From Hyphomicrobiales bacterium (lineage in GTDB: Bacteria; Pseudomonadota; Alphaproteobacteria; Rhizobiales; Xanthobacteraceae): a stretch of DNA of 64,000 nt. The notes beneath the pieces were generated by a model that was not told where the DNA came from, did no database searches, and saw only the letters and a program-made list of their open reading frames with translations. Both the position numbers and the translations under genes were made by a program. Numbering within the stretch: position 1 is the stretch's first letter; each line of letters starts with the position of its first letter. Of this stretch, positions 26,667 through 35,160 are shown in pieces. The stretch spans positions 186,001 through 250,000 of the forward strand of contig JAFKKN010000004.1 in NCBI GenBank assembly GCA_017305535.1, written 5' to 3'.

Positions 26667-27785
26667 ATGAGCCGAATACCGATGGATCAGGTCGAATGTG
26701 TCATCGTCGGAGCGGGTGTCGTCGGCCTGGCGATCGCACGTCGGCTGGCGCGCTCCGGCCGCGAAGTCATCGTCCTGGAAGCCGCCGAAACGATCGGCAC
26801 GGGCACCTCGTCGCGCAACAGCGAAGTCATTCACGCCGGTATCTACTATGCCGCCGGCAGCATGATGGCGCGAATGTGCGTAACCGGCAAAGCCGCGCTC
26901 TACGCTTACTGTCGTGACCACGATATCCCGCACCGCAACTGCGGCAAGTTGATCGTGGCAACGCGCCCTGCGGAAGTCGATAAGCTGCAATCGATCAAGG
27001 CACGCGCCGAAGCCAACGGTGTTCACGATCTGCAATTTCTTGGCGGCGAAGACGCCTGTGCGCTGGAACCGGCACTCGACTGTCAGGCGGCGCTGCTCTC
27101 ACCCTCGACGGGGATCATCGACAGCCATGCCTTGATGCTGTCGCTGCGTGGCGAAGCCGAAACCGCCGGCGCTGCCTTCGCTTTTCATGCACCGCTGCTG
27201 CAGGCGCGCATTCAGGGTGAAGGCATCGAGATTGATGTCGGCGGCGAGGCGCCAATGTCGTTGCAATGCCGTCTGCTGATCAATGCTGCCGGACTTGCCG
27301 CGACCGCCGTGGCACGGCGGATCGACGGGATGCCCATCGACCGCATTCCCCCGGCCTATCTTGCAAAGGGCAATTACTTCAGTTGCAACGCCCGCTCGCC
27401 GTTTTCACACCTGATCTATCCGGTGCCAGAACCCGGCGGACTCGGCGTTCACTTGACATTGGATCTCGCCGGCCAAGCCAAATTCGGACCCGACGTCGAA
27501 TGGATCGACACAGTCGATTATGTCGTCGATCCCGAGCGGGCAAACAGGTTCTATCCGGCCATTCGCCGCTACTGGCCCGCCCTTCCCGACGGCGCGCTGA
27601 TCCCCGGCTACGTCGGCATACGGCCAAAGATCGTCCCGCCCGCCGTGGCCGTGCAGGACTTCGTGATTCAAGGCCCACGCGAGCACGGTGTTTCCGGGCT
27701 GATCAATCTGTTCGGAATCGAGTCGCCCGGACTGACGTCATGCCTCGCGATCGCCGATCACGTTGCGAATTTGGCGCAAGCCTGA
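26667..27785 (+). CDS. FAD-dependent oxidoreductase, L-2-hydroxyglutarate oxidase-like
   Basis: A 372-residue DAO-fold flavoprotein. The dinucleotide motif [20 protein letters not shown] with the following Glu (VIVLEAAE) binds [27 protein letters not shown] is the hallmark of the LhgO/L2HGDH subfamily, as are [21 protein letters not shown] and the C-terminal [20 protein letters not shown]. It probably oxidises L-2-hydroxyglutarate or a similar 2-hydroxyacid at the membrane, feeding electrons to quinone. It is transcribed divergently from the c-di-GMP gene and alone. Confidence 0.85.
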   Translation: MSRIPMDQVECVIVGAGVVGLAIARRLARSGREVIVLEAAETIGTGTSSRNSEVIHAGIYYAAGSMMARMCVTGKAALYAYCRDHDIPHRNCGKLIVATRPAEVDKLQSIKARAEANGVHDLQFLGGEDACALEPALDCQAALLSPSTGIIDSHALMLSLRGEAETAGAAFAFHAPLLQARIQGEGIEIDVGGEAPMSLQCRLLINAAGLAATAVARRIDGMPIDRIPPAYLAKGNYFSCNARSPFSHLIYPVPEPGGLGVHLTLDLAGQAKFGPDVEWIDTVDYVVDPERANRFYPAIRRYWPALPDGALIPGYVGIRPKIVPPAVAVQDFVIQGPREHGVSGLINLFGIESPGLTSCLAIADHVANLAQA

Positions 27786-27953
27786 CGCTGCTTCGCTTGT
27801 CGGACCGCACCACGATCACCATCGTATCGGCCGCAAAAGCATCCGCCGCGGAAGTTTCGTCGCTATCGGCGCACCGCAAAGAATGCGCCGAGCGAAATAC
27901 CGCGCGTAGCAGCAACGATTGTAGGTCGTGATGGCGCTCGACTTCGGCGCGAA

Positions 27954-27987
27954 AACTTCGCTTCCGATTCAATCGGAAGCAGAAGTT
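27954..27987. repeat. Palindromic hairpin
   Basis: AACTTC-G-CTTCCGATT and AATCGGAAGC-GAAGTT form a nearly perfect 16-bp stem with one bulge. The TTCCGATTCAATCGGAA core resembles the palindrome at 11,183. It lies just past the end of the DUF465 gene on the minus strand and may terminate it. Confidence 0.5.
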
Positions 27988-27998
27988 ACGTGCGCTGC

Positions 27999-28184
27999 CT
28001 AGTGCAGCGTCGCGTCGCCGTTTTGCCGGAGCTTTTCGATTTCATCCTTGAGGAGAAGTTTTCGGCGCTTGAGTTCGACGATACGAAGATCGTCGGTGGA
28101 CAGATGCCTAAGAGCCTCGTGCAATTCACTCTCGAGAACGCGGTGTTTCCGTTCCAGTTCAACGAGATGCGACTGAACCGCCAT
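27999..28184 (-). CDS. DUF465 (YdcH-family) small coiled-coil protein
   Basis: A 61-residue helical hairpin protein with the DUF465 pattern: HLVELERKHRVLESELHEAL, then IVELKRRKLLLKDEIEKLR. The KRRKL-LKDEI core is the most conserved part of the family. The function is unknown. A strong GAGGAGG site sits 7 nt before the ATG. It is divergent from a second DUF465 gene 240 bp away. Confidence 0.85.
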   Translation of the reverse strand: MAVQSHLVELERKHRVLESELHEALRHLSTDDLRIVELKRRKLLLKDEIEKLRQNGDATLH

Positions 28185-28422
28185 ATAAAACCTCCTCGGG
28201 CTGGGATGAATCTCAAACGCGATTTGGATGATGAAGTCTACATGACATGGGAAATCTGTCGATAGTTATAAGGTCGCGGATTTCCATTTCGGCGTACTCA
28301 TGAAAAACAAAACGTGAGTACGGAACTGCGCCGCTTGCGCGGTCTATCGATCGTCAAGATAATGCCAAAGGCGCGACCAACGATTTGCCGCAACCGTTTC
28401 GCGATGCAAGATTTCGGATAAC

Positions 28423-28629
28423 ATGACCGACGACGACGAACGCGAACTCGGTGCCCAACTGGCACGGCTGCAACAAGAACACCGTGATCTCGACGCGGCC
28501 ATCGATGCGCTGCATCAATCGCCCGCGCCCGACCTGTTGCAATTGCAGCGGCTGAAGAAGCGCAAGCTGCTGCTGCGTGATCGCATTGCCTTCATCGAAG
28601 ATCAAATTACGCCGGATATCATCGCCTAG
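28423..28629 (+). CDS. DUF465 (YdcH-family) small protein, second copy
   Basis: A 68-residue coiled-coil protein with [22 protein letters not shown] and [21 protein letters not shown], the same architecture as the gene at 27,999. The two proteins share the K(R/K)RKLLL core but differ elsewhere, so they are old paralogues. A GC-rich hairpin GCCCGG/CCGGGC follows at 28,632-28,653. The function is unknown. Confidence 0.82.
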   Translation: MTDDDERELGAQLARLQQEHRDLDAAIDALHQSPAPDLLQLQRLKKRKLLLRDRIAFIEDQITPDIIA

Positions 28630-28862
28630 TCGGCCCGGCCGCGCCTTCCGGGCGGCCTGACGTCAACGACCACCTCCGTCAATCTTCCAGCGCCCGGACC
28701 GAAACGACGCTTTGGCCCTTGGCGCTCGCGGGTCATCATGGCCCTTGCTGGCCTTCCCGAAGGCAGGCTAGTCAAAACAGGGCGGGACAAGACGCCTTGC
28801 TCCCGTCGGACGAAACCTATAATCCAGCCTATGTTTCTGGATTCTCAAAAAGAATTGACGCT

Positions 28863-29351
28863 ATGACCGCCCCCGTCACCATCATCATGGGCAGCCAGTC
28901 GGACTGGGAGACCATGCGCCACGCGGCAGAGACGCTGGCCGCGCTCGGCGTTACGCACCAGGCGCTGATCGTCTCCGCCCATCGCACGCCCGACCGGCTC
29001 TATGCCTTCGCCAAGGGCGCCAAGGCGGCCGGCTGCAAGATCATCATCGCCGGGGCCGGCGGCGCGGCGCACCTGCCGGGCATGACGGCGGCCCTGACCG
29101 AATTGCCGGTGTTCGGGGTGCCGGTCGAATCCAAGGCCCTGTCCGGCGTCGATTCTCTCTATTCCATCGTCCAGATGCCCGCCGGCATTCCGGTCGGAAC
29201 CCTGGCGATCGGCCGGGCTGGCGCCATCAACGCCGCCCTGCTCGCCGCCAGCGTGCTGGCGCTCACCGATGCCGCCCTTGCCGGCCGGCTGGTGGAGTGG
29301 CGCCGGCAGCAGACCGCGGCCGTGGCCGAGCGTCCGGAGGGTGCGACGTGA
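28863..29351 (+). CDS. purE: N5-carboxyaminoimidazole ribonucleotide mutase
   Basis: A 162-residue class I PurE that converts N5-CAIR to CAIR in purine synthesis. Hallmarks are [15 protein letters not shown], the [13 protein letters not shown] loop with the catalytic His, [14 protein letters not shown], and [25 protein letters not shown] 28863 gives the standard N-terminus; longer upstream frames do not match the family. Its stop codon overlaps the GTG of purK (GTGA), so the genes are translationally coupled. Confidence 0.96.
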   Translation: MTAPVTIIMGSQSDWETMRHAAETLAALGVTHQALIVSAHRTPDRLYAFAKGAKAAGCKIIIAGAGGAAHLPGMTAALTELPVFGVPVESKALSGVDSLYSIVQMPAGIPVGTLAIGRAGAINAALLAASVLALTDAALAGRLVEWRRQQTAAVAERPEGAT

Positions 29352-30457
29352 CGGCGTCGGGTCTGCTAAAGCTCAAGCCCGGCGATACCATCGGAATTCT
29401 CGGCGGCGGCCAGTTGGGTCGAATGCTGGCGCTGGCCGCTGCGCGGCTCGGGCTGCGCTGCCAGGTGTTTTCGCCCGACCCGGATTCGCCGGCATTCGAT
29501 GTCGTGCAATACGCGACCTGCGCCGAATATGCCGACGTCGAGGCACTCGAACTGTTCGCGGCCGACGTCGATGTCGTAACCTACGAATTCGAGAACGTTC
29601 CGGCGGCCACCGCGATGGTGCTGTCCGCGCGCCGCCCGGTGCTGCCGAACCACAAGGTGCTGGAGATCACCCAGGATCGGCTTGCGGAAAAGGACTTCGT
29701 CAATAGCCTCGGTATTGCCACTGCACCTTATGCCGACGTCGCATCGGCGGCCGGGCTGCGGGCCGCGATCACGACGATCGGTCTGCCTGCCGTGGTGAAA
29801 ACCCGCCGCTTCGGCTACGACGGCAAGGGACAGGCCATGTTGCGCGAGGGCGTCGATATCGACGCGGCATGGACCGATCTCGAAACCAAGTCCGCGATTC
29901 TCGAAGGCTTCGTGCCTTTCGAACGCGAGATATCGGTGATCGCGGCGCGCGGCGCCGACGGCCAGGTCGAATGCTTCGACGTGACCGAGAACGAGCATCG
30001 CGACCACATCCTGAAGCATTCCCATGCACCGGCGCGCATCCCGGAGACACTGGCGGAACAGGCCCGCAGCATCGCGACTCGTATCGCAACGGCGCTGGAC
30101 TACATCGGCGTGCTGGCGGTCGAGATGTTCGTCGTCCCCGGCGAGCGTGGCCCGACCTTGCTGGTGAATGAAATTGCACCACGCGTGCACAACTCCGGCC
30201 ACTGGACACTGGACGGAGCATCGGTCTCGCAATTCGAGCAACACATCCGCGCTATTGCCGGTTGGCCGCTCGCCAAGCCGGTACGCCATGGCGCGGTGAC
30301 GATGACCAATCTCATCGGCGACGAGGTCAACGATTATACGCGTTGGCTGATGGTGCCCGGCGCCACCGTGCATCTCTACGGCAAGGGCGCGGCGCGCCCC
30401 GGCCGCAAGATGGGTCATGTCACGGAGGTGGCGCCGCCGACCTCGCGCAAGCCATAA
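29348..30457 (+). CDS. purK: N5-carboxyaminoimidazole ribonucleotide synthase
   Basis: A 369-residue ATP-grasp enzyme that carboxylates AIR using bicarbonate and ATP, the step before PurE. The N-terminal [39 protein letters not shown] and [14 protein letters not shown] (metal-binding Glu/Asn) are all present. GTG 29348 overlaps the purE stop. A terminator follows 50 bp downstream. Confidence 0.96.
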   Translation: MTASGLLKLKPGDTIGILGGGQLGRMLALAAARLGLRCQVFSPDPDSPAFDVVQYATCAEYADVEALELFAADVDVVTYEFENVPAATAMVLSARRPVLPNHKVLEITQDRLAEKDFVNSLGIATAPYADVASAAGLRAAITTIGLPAVVKTRRFGYDGKGQAMLREGVDIDAAWTDLETKSAILEGFVPFEREISVIAARGADGQVECFDVTENEHRDHILKHSHAPARIPETLAEQARSIATRIATALDYIGVLAVEMFVVPGERGPTLLVNEIAPRVHNSGHWTLDGASVSQFEQHIRAIAGWPLAKPVRHGAVTMTNLIGDEVNDYTRWLMVPGATVHLYGKGAARPGRKMGHVTEVAPPTSRKP

Positions 30458-30462
30458 ATCTG

Positions 30463-30506
30463 CCAGCACCTGCCCCACAAATAACCAGCACCTATCCCAC
30501 AAACAA
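30463..30506. repeat. Tandem duplication of a 22-bp unit
   Basis: CCAGCACCTGCCCCACAAAT and CCAGCACCTATCCCACAAAC occur head to tail, differing at three positions over 22 bp, directly after the purK stop and before the terminator. Confidence 0.6.
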
Positions 30507-30535
30507 AAAGGACCATGGCGAGCCATGGTCCTTTT
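30506..30535. terminator. Bidirectional terminator between purK and aqpZ
   Basis: AAAAGGACCATGG-CGAG-CCATGGTCCTTTT is a perfect stem flanked by A and T runs, so it can stop transcription from both convergent genes. Confidence 0.85.
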
Positions 30536-30556
30536 GTCGTTATGATCCCGCGCCGA

Positions 30557-31273
30557 TCACTTGCCGGACACGACTCCGGCTGGTTCGTCCGGGCTGAGCC
30601 AGCGATAGAGTAGGCCGCCGAGCACACCGCCGACCAGCGGCGCAACCCAGAACAGCCACAACTGCTGAAGCGCCCAACCGCCGACGAACAGTGCCGGACC
30701 GGTGCTGCGAGCCGGATTGACCGAGGTGTTGGTCACCGGAATGCTGACGAGGTGGATCATCGTCAACGTCAGGCCGATCGCCAGCGGCGCGAAGCCTGCG
30801 GGGGCCTTGCCGTGGGTCGAGCCCATGATGACGAACAGGAACACCATGGTCATCACCACTTCGCTGATAAGGCACGCAACCAGATTGTAGTACCCCGGCG
30901 AATGCTCGCCGTAGCCGTTGGATGCGAAACCCTTGGCGAGGTCGAAGCCGGCGGCGCCGCTGGCGATCAGATAGAGTACCGCCGAGGCAACGATGGCGCC
31001 GATCACTTGCGCAATGATGTAGGGAACCACCTGTCCGGCGGGGAACCGGCCGCCTGCGGCCAATCCCAGCGTCACGGCCGGATTGAGATGCGCCCCGGAA
31101 ATGTGACCGATGGCATAGGCCATGGTCACGACGCTAAGGCCGAAAGCCAGCGCAACCCCGAGCAGACCAATGCCAACCTGTGGAAACCCGGCCGCGATAA
31201 CGGCGCTGCCGCAACCGGCAAAGGTGAGCCAGAAGGTTCCAATGGCCTCAGCGACGTATTTTTGGGTATTCAT
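30557..31273 (-). CDS. aqpZ: Aquaporin Z
   Basis: A 238-residue water channel with six membrane helices and two NPA motifs at 64-66 ([11 protein letters not shown]) and 186-188 ([11 protein letters not shown]). The selectivity-filter positions F44, H174, T183 and R189 match those of E. coli AqpZ, indicating a water-specific and not a glycerol pore. It is transcribed alone and convergent with purEK. Confidence 0.95.
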   Translation of the reverse strand: MNTQKYVAEAIGTFWLTFAGCGSAVIAAGFPQVGIGLLGVALAFGLSVVTMAYAIGHISGAHLNPAVTLGLAAGGRFPAGQVVPYIIAQVIGAIVASAVLYLIASGAAGFDLAKGFASNGYGEHSPGYYNLVACLISEVVMTMVFLFVIMGSTHGKAPAGFAPLAIGLTLTMIHLVSIPVTNTSVNPARSTGPALFVGGWALQQLWLFWVAPLVGGVLGGLLYRWLSPDEPAGVVSGK

Positions 31274-31534
31274 CGTTTTGCCCTTTTCCCATTAAAATCG
31301 CGAATCGCCCCGCGACTATGGAAGCAGGTACCGGAGACTGTCGAGTTGTCGATGACAGGACAGCCGCAAGAATAGGTGGAAACGGCCATTAAATACCGCC
31401 AACCGGTCCCACGGGCCCGGTGGACATTCCCTATCCGATCTGGTACAGCGACGCCCTTGAGGTGAGGGATACGGCCCTTTGTCGCCCCCTGCCTTCCCAG
31501 ATTCCAATCCGGTTTATTGAAAAGAGGATGGCGC

Positions 31535-31834
31535 GTGCAGGTTCTCGTCCGCGATAATAATGTCGATCAGGCTCTCAAGGCGCTCAAGAAGAAGATGCAG
31601 CGCGAGGGCATTTTCCGCGAGATGAAGCTCCGCGGCCATTACGAAAAGCCGTCCGAGAAGAAGGCCCGCGAAAAGGCCGAAGCCGTGCGCCGCGCGCGCA
31701 AGCTGGCCCGCAAGAAGTTGCAGCGCGAAGGCCTGCTGCCGATGAAGCCGAAGCCGGTGTTCGGCGCCGGTCCAGGCGGCGACCGCGGCGCGCGTGGTCC
31801 GGGTGCTGGCGCGGGTCCGCGCGGACCGCGCTGA
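31535..31834 (+). CDS. rpsU: 30S ribosomal protein bS21
   Basis: A 99-residue bS21 that begins [20 protein letters not shown] and carries the basic [21 protein letters not shown] core. The C-terminal Gly/Pro/Arg tail (about 75-99) is longer than in E. coli and is usual in this family of bacteria. The start is GTG 31535 with GAGG 8 nt upstream. bS21 helps the 30S subunit pair with mRNA at initiation. Confidence 0.93.
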   Translation: MQVLVRDNNVDQALKALKKKMQREGIFREMKLRGHYEKPSEKKAREKAEAVRRARKLARKKLQREGLLPMKPKPVFGAGPGGDRGARGPGAGAGPRGPR

Positions 31835-31860
31835 GCCAAGTTTAGATTATCAACTTACGA

Positions 31861-31890
31861 AAACGCGGGCCTCACGGCTCGCGTTTTTGT
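31861..31890 (+). terminator. rpsU terminator
   Basis: AAACGCG-GGCCTCACGGCT-CGCGTTTTTGTT: a GC stem followed by a T-tract about 25 bp past the rpsU stop codon. Confidence 0.75.
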
Positions 31891-31901
31891 TCGTGGTCGG
31901 C

Positions 31902-32645
31902 CTATCGCGGCAATACCGCATGGAAAACCGATTTCGCGGTCGTCACGAGACCGTCTGCCGCTGACTGCGTCTGCGACACGAGCGTCGTTTCCACATCGGT
32001 CGAAAACACCGACAGCCGCTTCATCAGCGGAAGCTCTGTTGCGGGCGGAATGATGCGATCCTGGCCGACATGCGTCGGGCTGGCCGCCGTCCCGATCCGG
32101 GCCTGGGCCGCCGCTTCCCTGTTTTGTTCGTCAGGCACGATATCGACGGCCGGCATCAAGATTTGATTGGGCGGCGGCAGTGACCGCGCGGTGGAGGTTG
32201 TCGCGATACCGGCATGGACCCGTTCGCGCGACAGCGCCGACGTTTCAGCCAGACGGCCGCCACGATTGGCGACGCTGGGCCGCTCGCCGGTCGAACGCGC
32301 CAGCGGATGCGCATTCCGCATATGCACGGCACTGCGTTTATCCCGCCCCGCAGTGGTCGTTTCCGATGCCGGGACAACCATGCCCGGCTCCGCCCGCTCA
32401 GGCGCGGCAATCGGCGCCTCCGCCTCGACGACCTTGATATTGACCGGAATCGGCGTGACGGAGGGCACGTTGTCCGCGCGGGCGCCATCAGCCTTCGGCG
32501 CGAACATCGATGCGGCGATGGCCGATGGCGACTCGGCAGGTTTCGCGCTGATGTAGATGTAGTTATTGACGATGTAAGCCCCGATCACCGACGCGGCCAC
32601 GGACGGGAAAATATTCAGGACAAACTTCGAAATGAACTTGAGCAT
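31902..32645 (-). CDS. Hypothetical anchored protein, disordered
   Basis: A 247-residue protein with one N-terminal membrane segment (about 8-30, VLNIFPSVAASVIGAYIVNNYIY) and a long Pro/Ala/Glu-rich, probably disordered region, ending in a helical stretch (VETTLVSQTQSAADGLVTTAKS). No domain is recognised. ATG 32645 is chosen for the GGGGAG site 9 nt upstream. It may be a spacer-type membrane protein. Confidence 0.6.
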   Translation of the reverse strand: MLKFISKFVLNIFPSVAASVIGAYIVNNYIYISAKPAESPSAIAASMFAPKADGARADNVPSVTPIPVNIKVVEAEAPIAAPERAEPGMVVPASETTTAGRDKRSAVHMRNAHPLARSTGERPSVANRGGRLAETSALSRERVHAGIATTSTARSLPPPNQILMPAVDIVPDEQNREAAAQARIGTAASPTHVGQDRIIPPATELPLMKRLSVFSTDVETTLVSQTQSAADGLVTTAKSVFHAVLPR

Positions 32646-32733
32646 CGGCGACAACTCCCCGAGGCGATCCAGCGGATGCCCTCACCCAATCATCGATTGT
32701 TGCGGGAGCTTTGGGGCCGATTCAGGGATCAAT

Positions 32734-32768
32734 CGCGACGGATCGGTGGCAAGCCCCGATCCGTCGCG
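32734..32768. repeat. 13-bp perfect inverted repeat
   Basis: CGCGACGGATCGG (32734-32746) and CCGATCCGTCGCG (32756-32768) form a perfect stem with a 9-nt loop between two minus-strand genes. It may be a transcription terminator without a T-tract. Confidence 0.5.
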
Positions 32769-32780
32769 TTGTGGATCATG

Positions 32781-32827
32781 GCGTTTTCGCGCGAAGCGGA
32801 AACCCTGCTCGCGTGAAAAACGCATCA
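32781..32827. repeat. Degenerate copy of the GACGCGTTTTC tail element
   Basis: GCGTTTTCGCGCGAAGCGGAAA ... GCGTGAAAAACGCATCA reads as an inverted, diverged version of the tail element at 11,235-11,289. Confidence 0.45.
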
Positions 32828-32836
32828 GGCAAGCCC

Positions 32837-34330
32837 CTAGAAGAACTTCAACCGTCCGAACAGCATGTAGCTGGTAAGATCGCGGCCGTACTCGGCCTTG
32901 ATTTCCTCCGGCAGCCCATAGCGACTGACCAGCCCACCGATTCCGAACTTGGTCCGCTCGGTGCGAATGAAATCGTAGATTCCGCCGACCGACACCTTGT
33001 TGACGGTAAAGGTCTTGCCGTCGAGGCCAAGCACGTCGTGCATCAGTTCATTCTGATCGACCCGCTCGGCGCGCATGAACAACGTGACGTTGTCCTTCAG
33101 GATCACCGAACTTTCCAGCAGGAAGGCATCGAGCGTATCGCCCGGCCGCAACATCTTGCGACCCCAGGCCAGCGTCGTGCTCCACAGATGTCCGTCACCG
33201 AACGGCGTGGTGTAGATCGCCGACGCGGTGAGGCGGTTTTCGTTCATCGTCGGGGCAAGTTGCTCCGGCGAATTGAGCTGACCGTAGGACACCTGCAACG
33301 ACCATTCGCGGCTCGGATTCCAGCTCACGCGCCCGGCGAAACTATCGAGTGTCGGGCGCTCGATATCGTAGCGATACTGATCCGGCTCGCGGCCACGAAA
33401 GGCCGACGCCTCGAACTTCCAGTTGTCAACGACCATGCCGGCGGTCACCACGCCGAACGTGATGTGCGTCGAATCGAGCCAATGATGGCTGATCGGCGCC
33501 TCGGGATTATCCATGCCGCTGGTGCGATGCATGAACGCGGGTGGCCCCAACGCCGGCTCGCCCGGCAGACCGCCATAGACGAACACGCTGGATGTCTTGG
33601 AGAGATTGACGCTATAGGTCGCCGCCATCTCCATGAACAGATCGTGCGGATGCTGTCGGTCGACCAGGTGATGGCGGCCGTCCGCCGTCTCGCCGACCGC
33701 AAGCAGCAGCGGGTAACCCGAAGCGCCCATGAAGGGCTCCGGCGACAGCATCGCGCGCAGACCCAGGGTCCCATCGCCGAGCGGACGTTGCCCCATCACC
33801 ATCAACATGCCGCTGGCAAACGTCTGGCCGGCGCCGCGCGGGCCCGCCTGACGGTCGTAGATCAGATTCAACGCACCGTGCGTCATCACGCTCCAGTCGC
33901 CCAGCTTCTGATGCATGCCTTCGTGCGGCGTGGCGTCGGGCACCCAGCTGGTGCCGGACCCCTCGCGCGTCATCGCATAGGGGCCGAGCCATGCGGCCAT
34001 ATGCCCGCCATGGCCTGCCGCCGCATGCATCGCCATGTCGTGGCCGGCATGACCGGCTGCCGGCGCCGGCGTGGCTGATGTCGCCCGCCGTTGATGTGCG
34101 CGGGTTGCCGTCTTGCGCGCGGGCCGTGATCTTGGCGGGCGCGCGGCGTGATGGCGATGCGCCGCATGGTCGGACGACGATACGGCAGGGGCTTGATGGG
34201 ATGCGGCGTGATCATGCTGCGCCGTCTGTTGCGCGTGAACCGCGGTGGGAATGACGATCAGCACGGCAGCCGAGCCGAGCAGGATCGATAGAATGCGGCC
34301 TCGGCCGCGATGAAACGGGAATGGAAACAT
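32837..34330 (-). CDS. Exported His-rich outer-membrane barrel, metal-related
   Basis: A 497-residue protein with a signal peptide (about 1-33, ending TAVHA-QQ). The mature N-terminus is a His/Ala/Arg-rich linker (about 34-115) with HDHAASHQ and AGHAGHDMAMHAAAGHGGHM, resembling the His/Met clusters of CopB-type proteins. The rest (about 120-497) is beta-rich, with repeated aromatic-alternating strands (WSLQVSYGQL, LTASAIYTTP) and the C-terminal SYMLFGRLKFF typical of outer-membrane barrels. GAGG precedes ATG 34330. It is the last gene of a four-gene operon. Copper export is a guess. Confidence 0.72.
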   Translation of the reverse strand: MFPFPFHRGRGRILSILLGSAAVLIVIPTAVHAQQTAQHDHAASHQAPAVSSSDHAAHRHHAARPPRSRPARKTATRAHQRRATSATPAPAAGHAGHDMAMHAAAGHGGHMAAWLGPYAMTREGSGTSWVPDATPHEGMHQKLGDWSVMTHGALNLIYDRQAGPRGAGQTFASGMLMVMGQRPLGDGTLGLRAMLSPEPFMGASGYPLLLAVGETADGRHHLVDRQHPHDLFMEMAATYSVNLSKTSSVFVYGGLPGEPALGPPAFMHRTSGMDNPEAPISHHWLDSTHITFGVVTAGMVVDNWKFEASAFRGREPDQYRYDIERPTLDSFAGRVSWNPSREWSLQVSYGQLNSPEQLAPTMNENRLTASAIYTTPFGDGHLWSTTLAWGRKMLRPGDTLDAFLLESSVILKDNVTLFMRAERVDQNELMHDVLGLDGKTFTVNKVSVGGIYDFIRTERTKFGIGGLVSRYGLPEEIKAEYGRDLTSYMLFGRLKFF

Positions 34331-34407
34331 CGGAATCCTCGAATTGTCAGGACAATGAGATCGAGCGCCCCGTGGGCGCGTCGGTTTGGCGGCTGATCGC
34401 CGCCACC

Positions 34408-34845
34408 TCATGCCGTGAGAATGGGAATTCCGGGATCGATGAACTGAATGCCGTCGGGAGCGGCCTGCTCCATCACGACGTAATCGACGTCGATGGCCTG
34501 ACGCTCCAGCACCTCAACCCGCGCCGGCGCGGCGCTCATGGTGCCGCACAGGCTGAAGCATCCGCAATTGCAGGCCGGCGCGGTGGCGGCGTGATCATTG
34601 TGATCGGCCGCATGATCCGGCGACGCGATCCCGGCGCCATGGCCGGCGTCGAACACGTGCGAGGATGAAGCGTGATGCTTCCCCGCTTCATGCACGCCTT
34701 GAGCATGATGATGGGCGGGCACCGACGTCGAAGTCATGCCGCCCGACGGTGCGGATGCGCACGGCATCGCATGCGCCGGCAAGAGGCCGTTGACGGTCAG
34801 CCCCAGTGCCAGACAAACGATCAGAATGTACCGGACAATCCGCAT
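34408..34845 (-). CDS. His/Cys-rich exported protein
   Basis: A 145-residue protein with a signal peptide (about 1-26, ending LLPAHA). The mature part has PAHHHAQGVHEAGKHHASSSH, HAADHNDHAA and a compact CNCGCFSLCG cluster, typical of periplasmic metal binding. The C-terminal end (VEVLERQAIDVDYVVMEQ) is hydrophilic. It may be related to small copper-resistance proteins near DUF2946, but I cannot place it firmly. It lies 77 bp upstream of the barrel gene and 10 bp after the cupin gene. Confidence 0.65.
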   Translation of the reverse strand: MRIVRYILIVCLALGLTVNGLLPAHAMPCASAPSGGMTSTSVPAHHHAQGVHEAGKHHASSSHVFDAGHGAGIASPDHAADHNDHAATAPACNCGCFSLCGTMSAAPARVEVLERQAIDVDYVVMEQAAPDGIQFIDPGIPILTA

Positions 34846-34855
34846 CCGTACCGCG

Positions 34856-35143
34856 CTATGCCTTCAATTCGACTTCGAGGAAAACGATGGCGTCCTTGGT
34901 TTCGTTGAGCACATCATGCTCGACGCCGGCCTTGCGGAAATAGGATTTCCCGATGCGGAGCTGTGCGATGGAGCGTGTGCCGTCCGGCGCGACGATGGTC
35001 ATGTCGCTGTTGGTCACCGGAACGATGACGTAATCCATCCCGTGGCGATGATGACCGGTGGCGCTGCCGGGCGCGAGCCGCCATTCGGTGACGCGAACCT
35101 CGTCATTGTCGATCTGAACGTCGGATGTCGCAGCGATCGCCAT
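34856..35143 (-). CDS. Small cupin-domain protein
   Basis: A 95-residue single-domain cupin. Motif 1 is GSATGHHRHGMDYVIVPV, with H31, H32 and H34 near the usual metal-binding positions, and motif 2 is KAGVEHDVLNETKDAIVFLEVEL. Such small cupins bind a metal ion or act as sensors. It sits between the antiporter and the His/Cys-rich gene on the minus strand, with GAGAGG before ATG 35143. Confidence 0.82.
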   Translation of the reverse strand: MAIAATSDVQIDNDEVRVTEWRLAPGSATGHHRHGMDYVIVPVTNSDMTIVAPDGTRSIAQLRIGKSYFRKAGVEHDVLNETKDAIVFLEVELKA

Positions 35144-35160
35144 GGGAACCTCTCGCAAGC

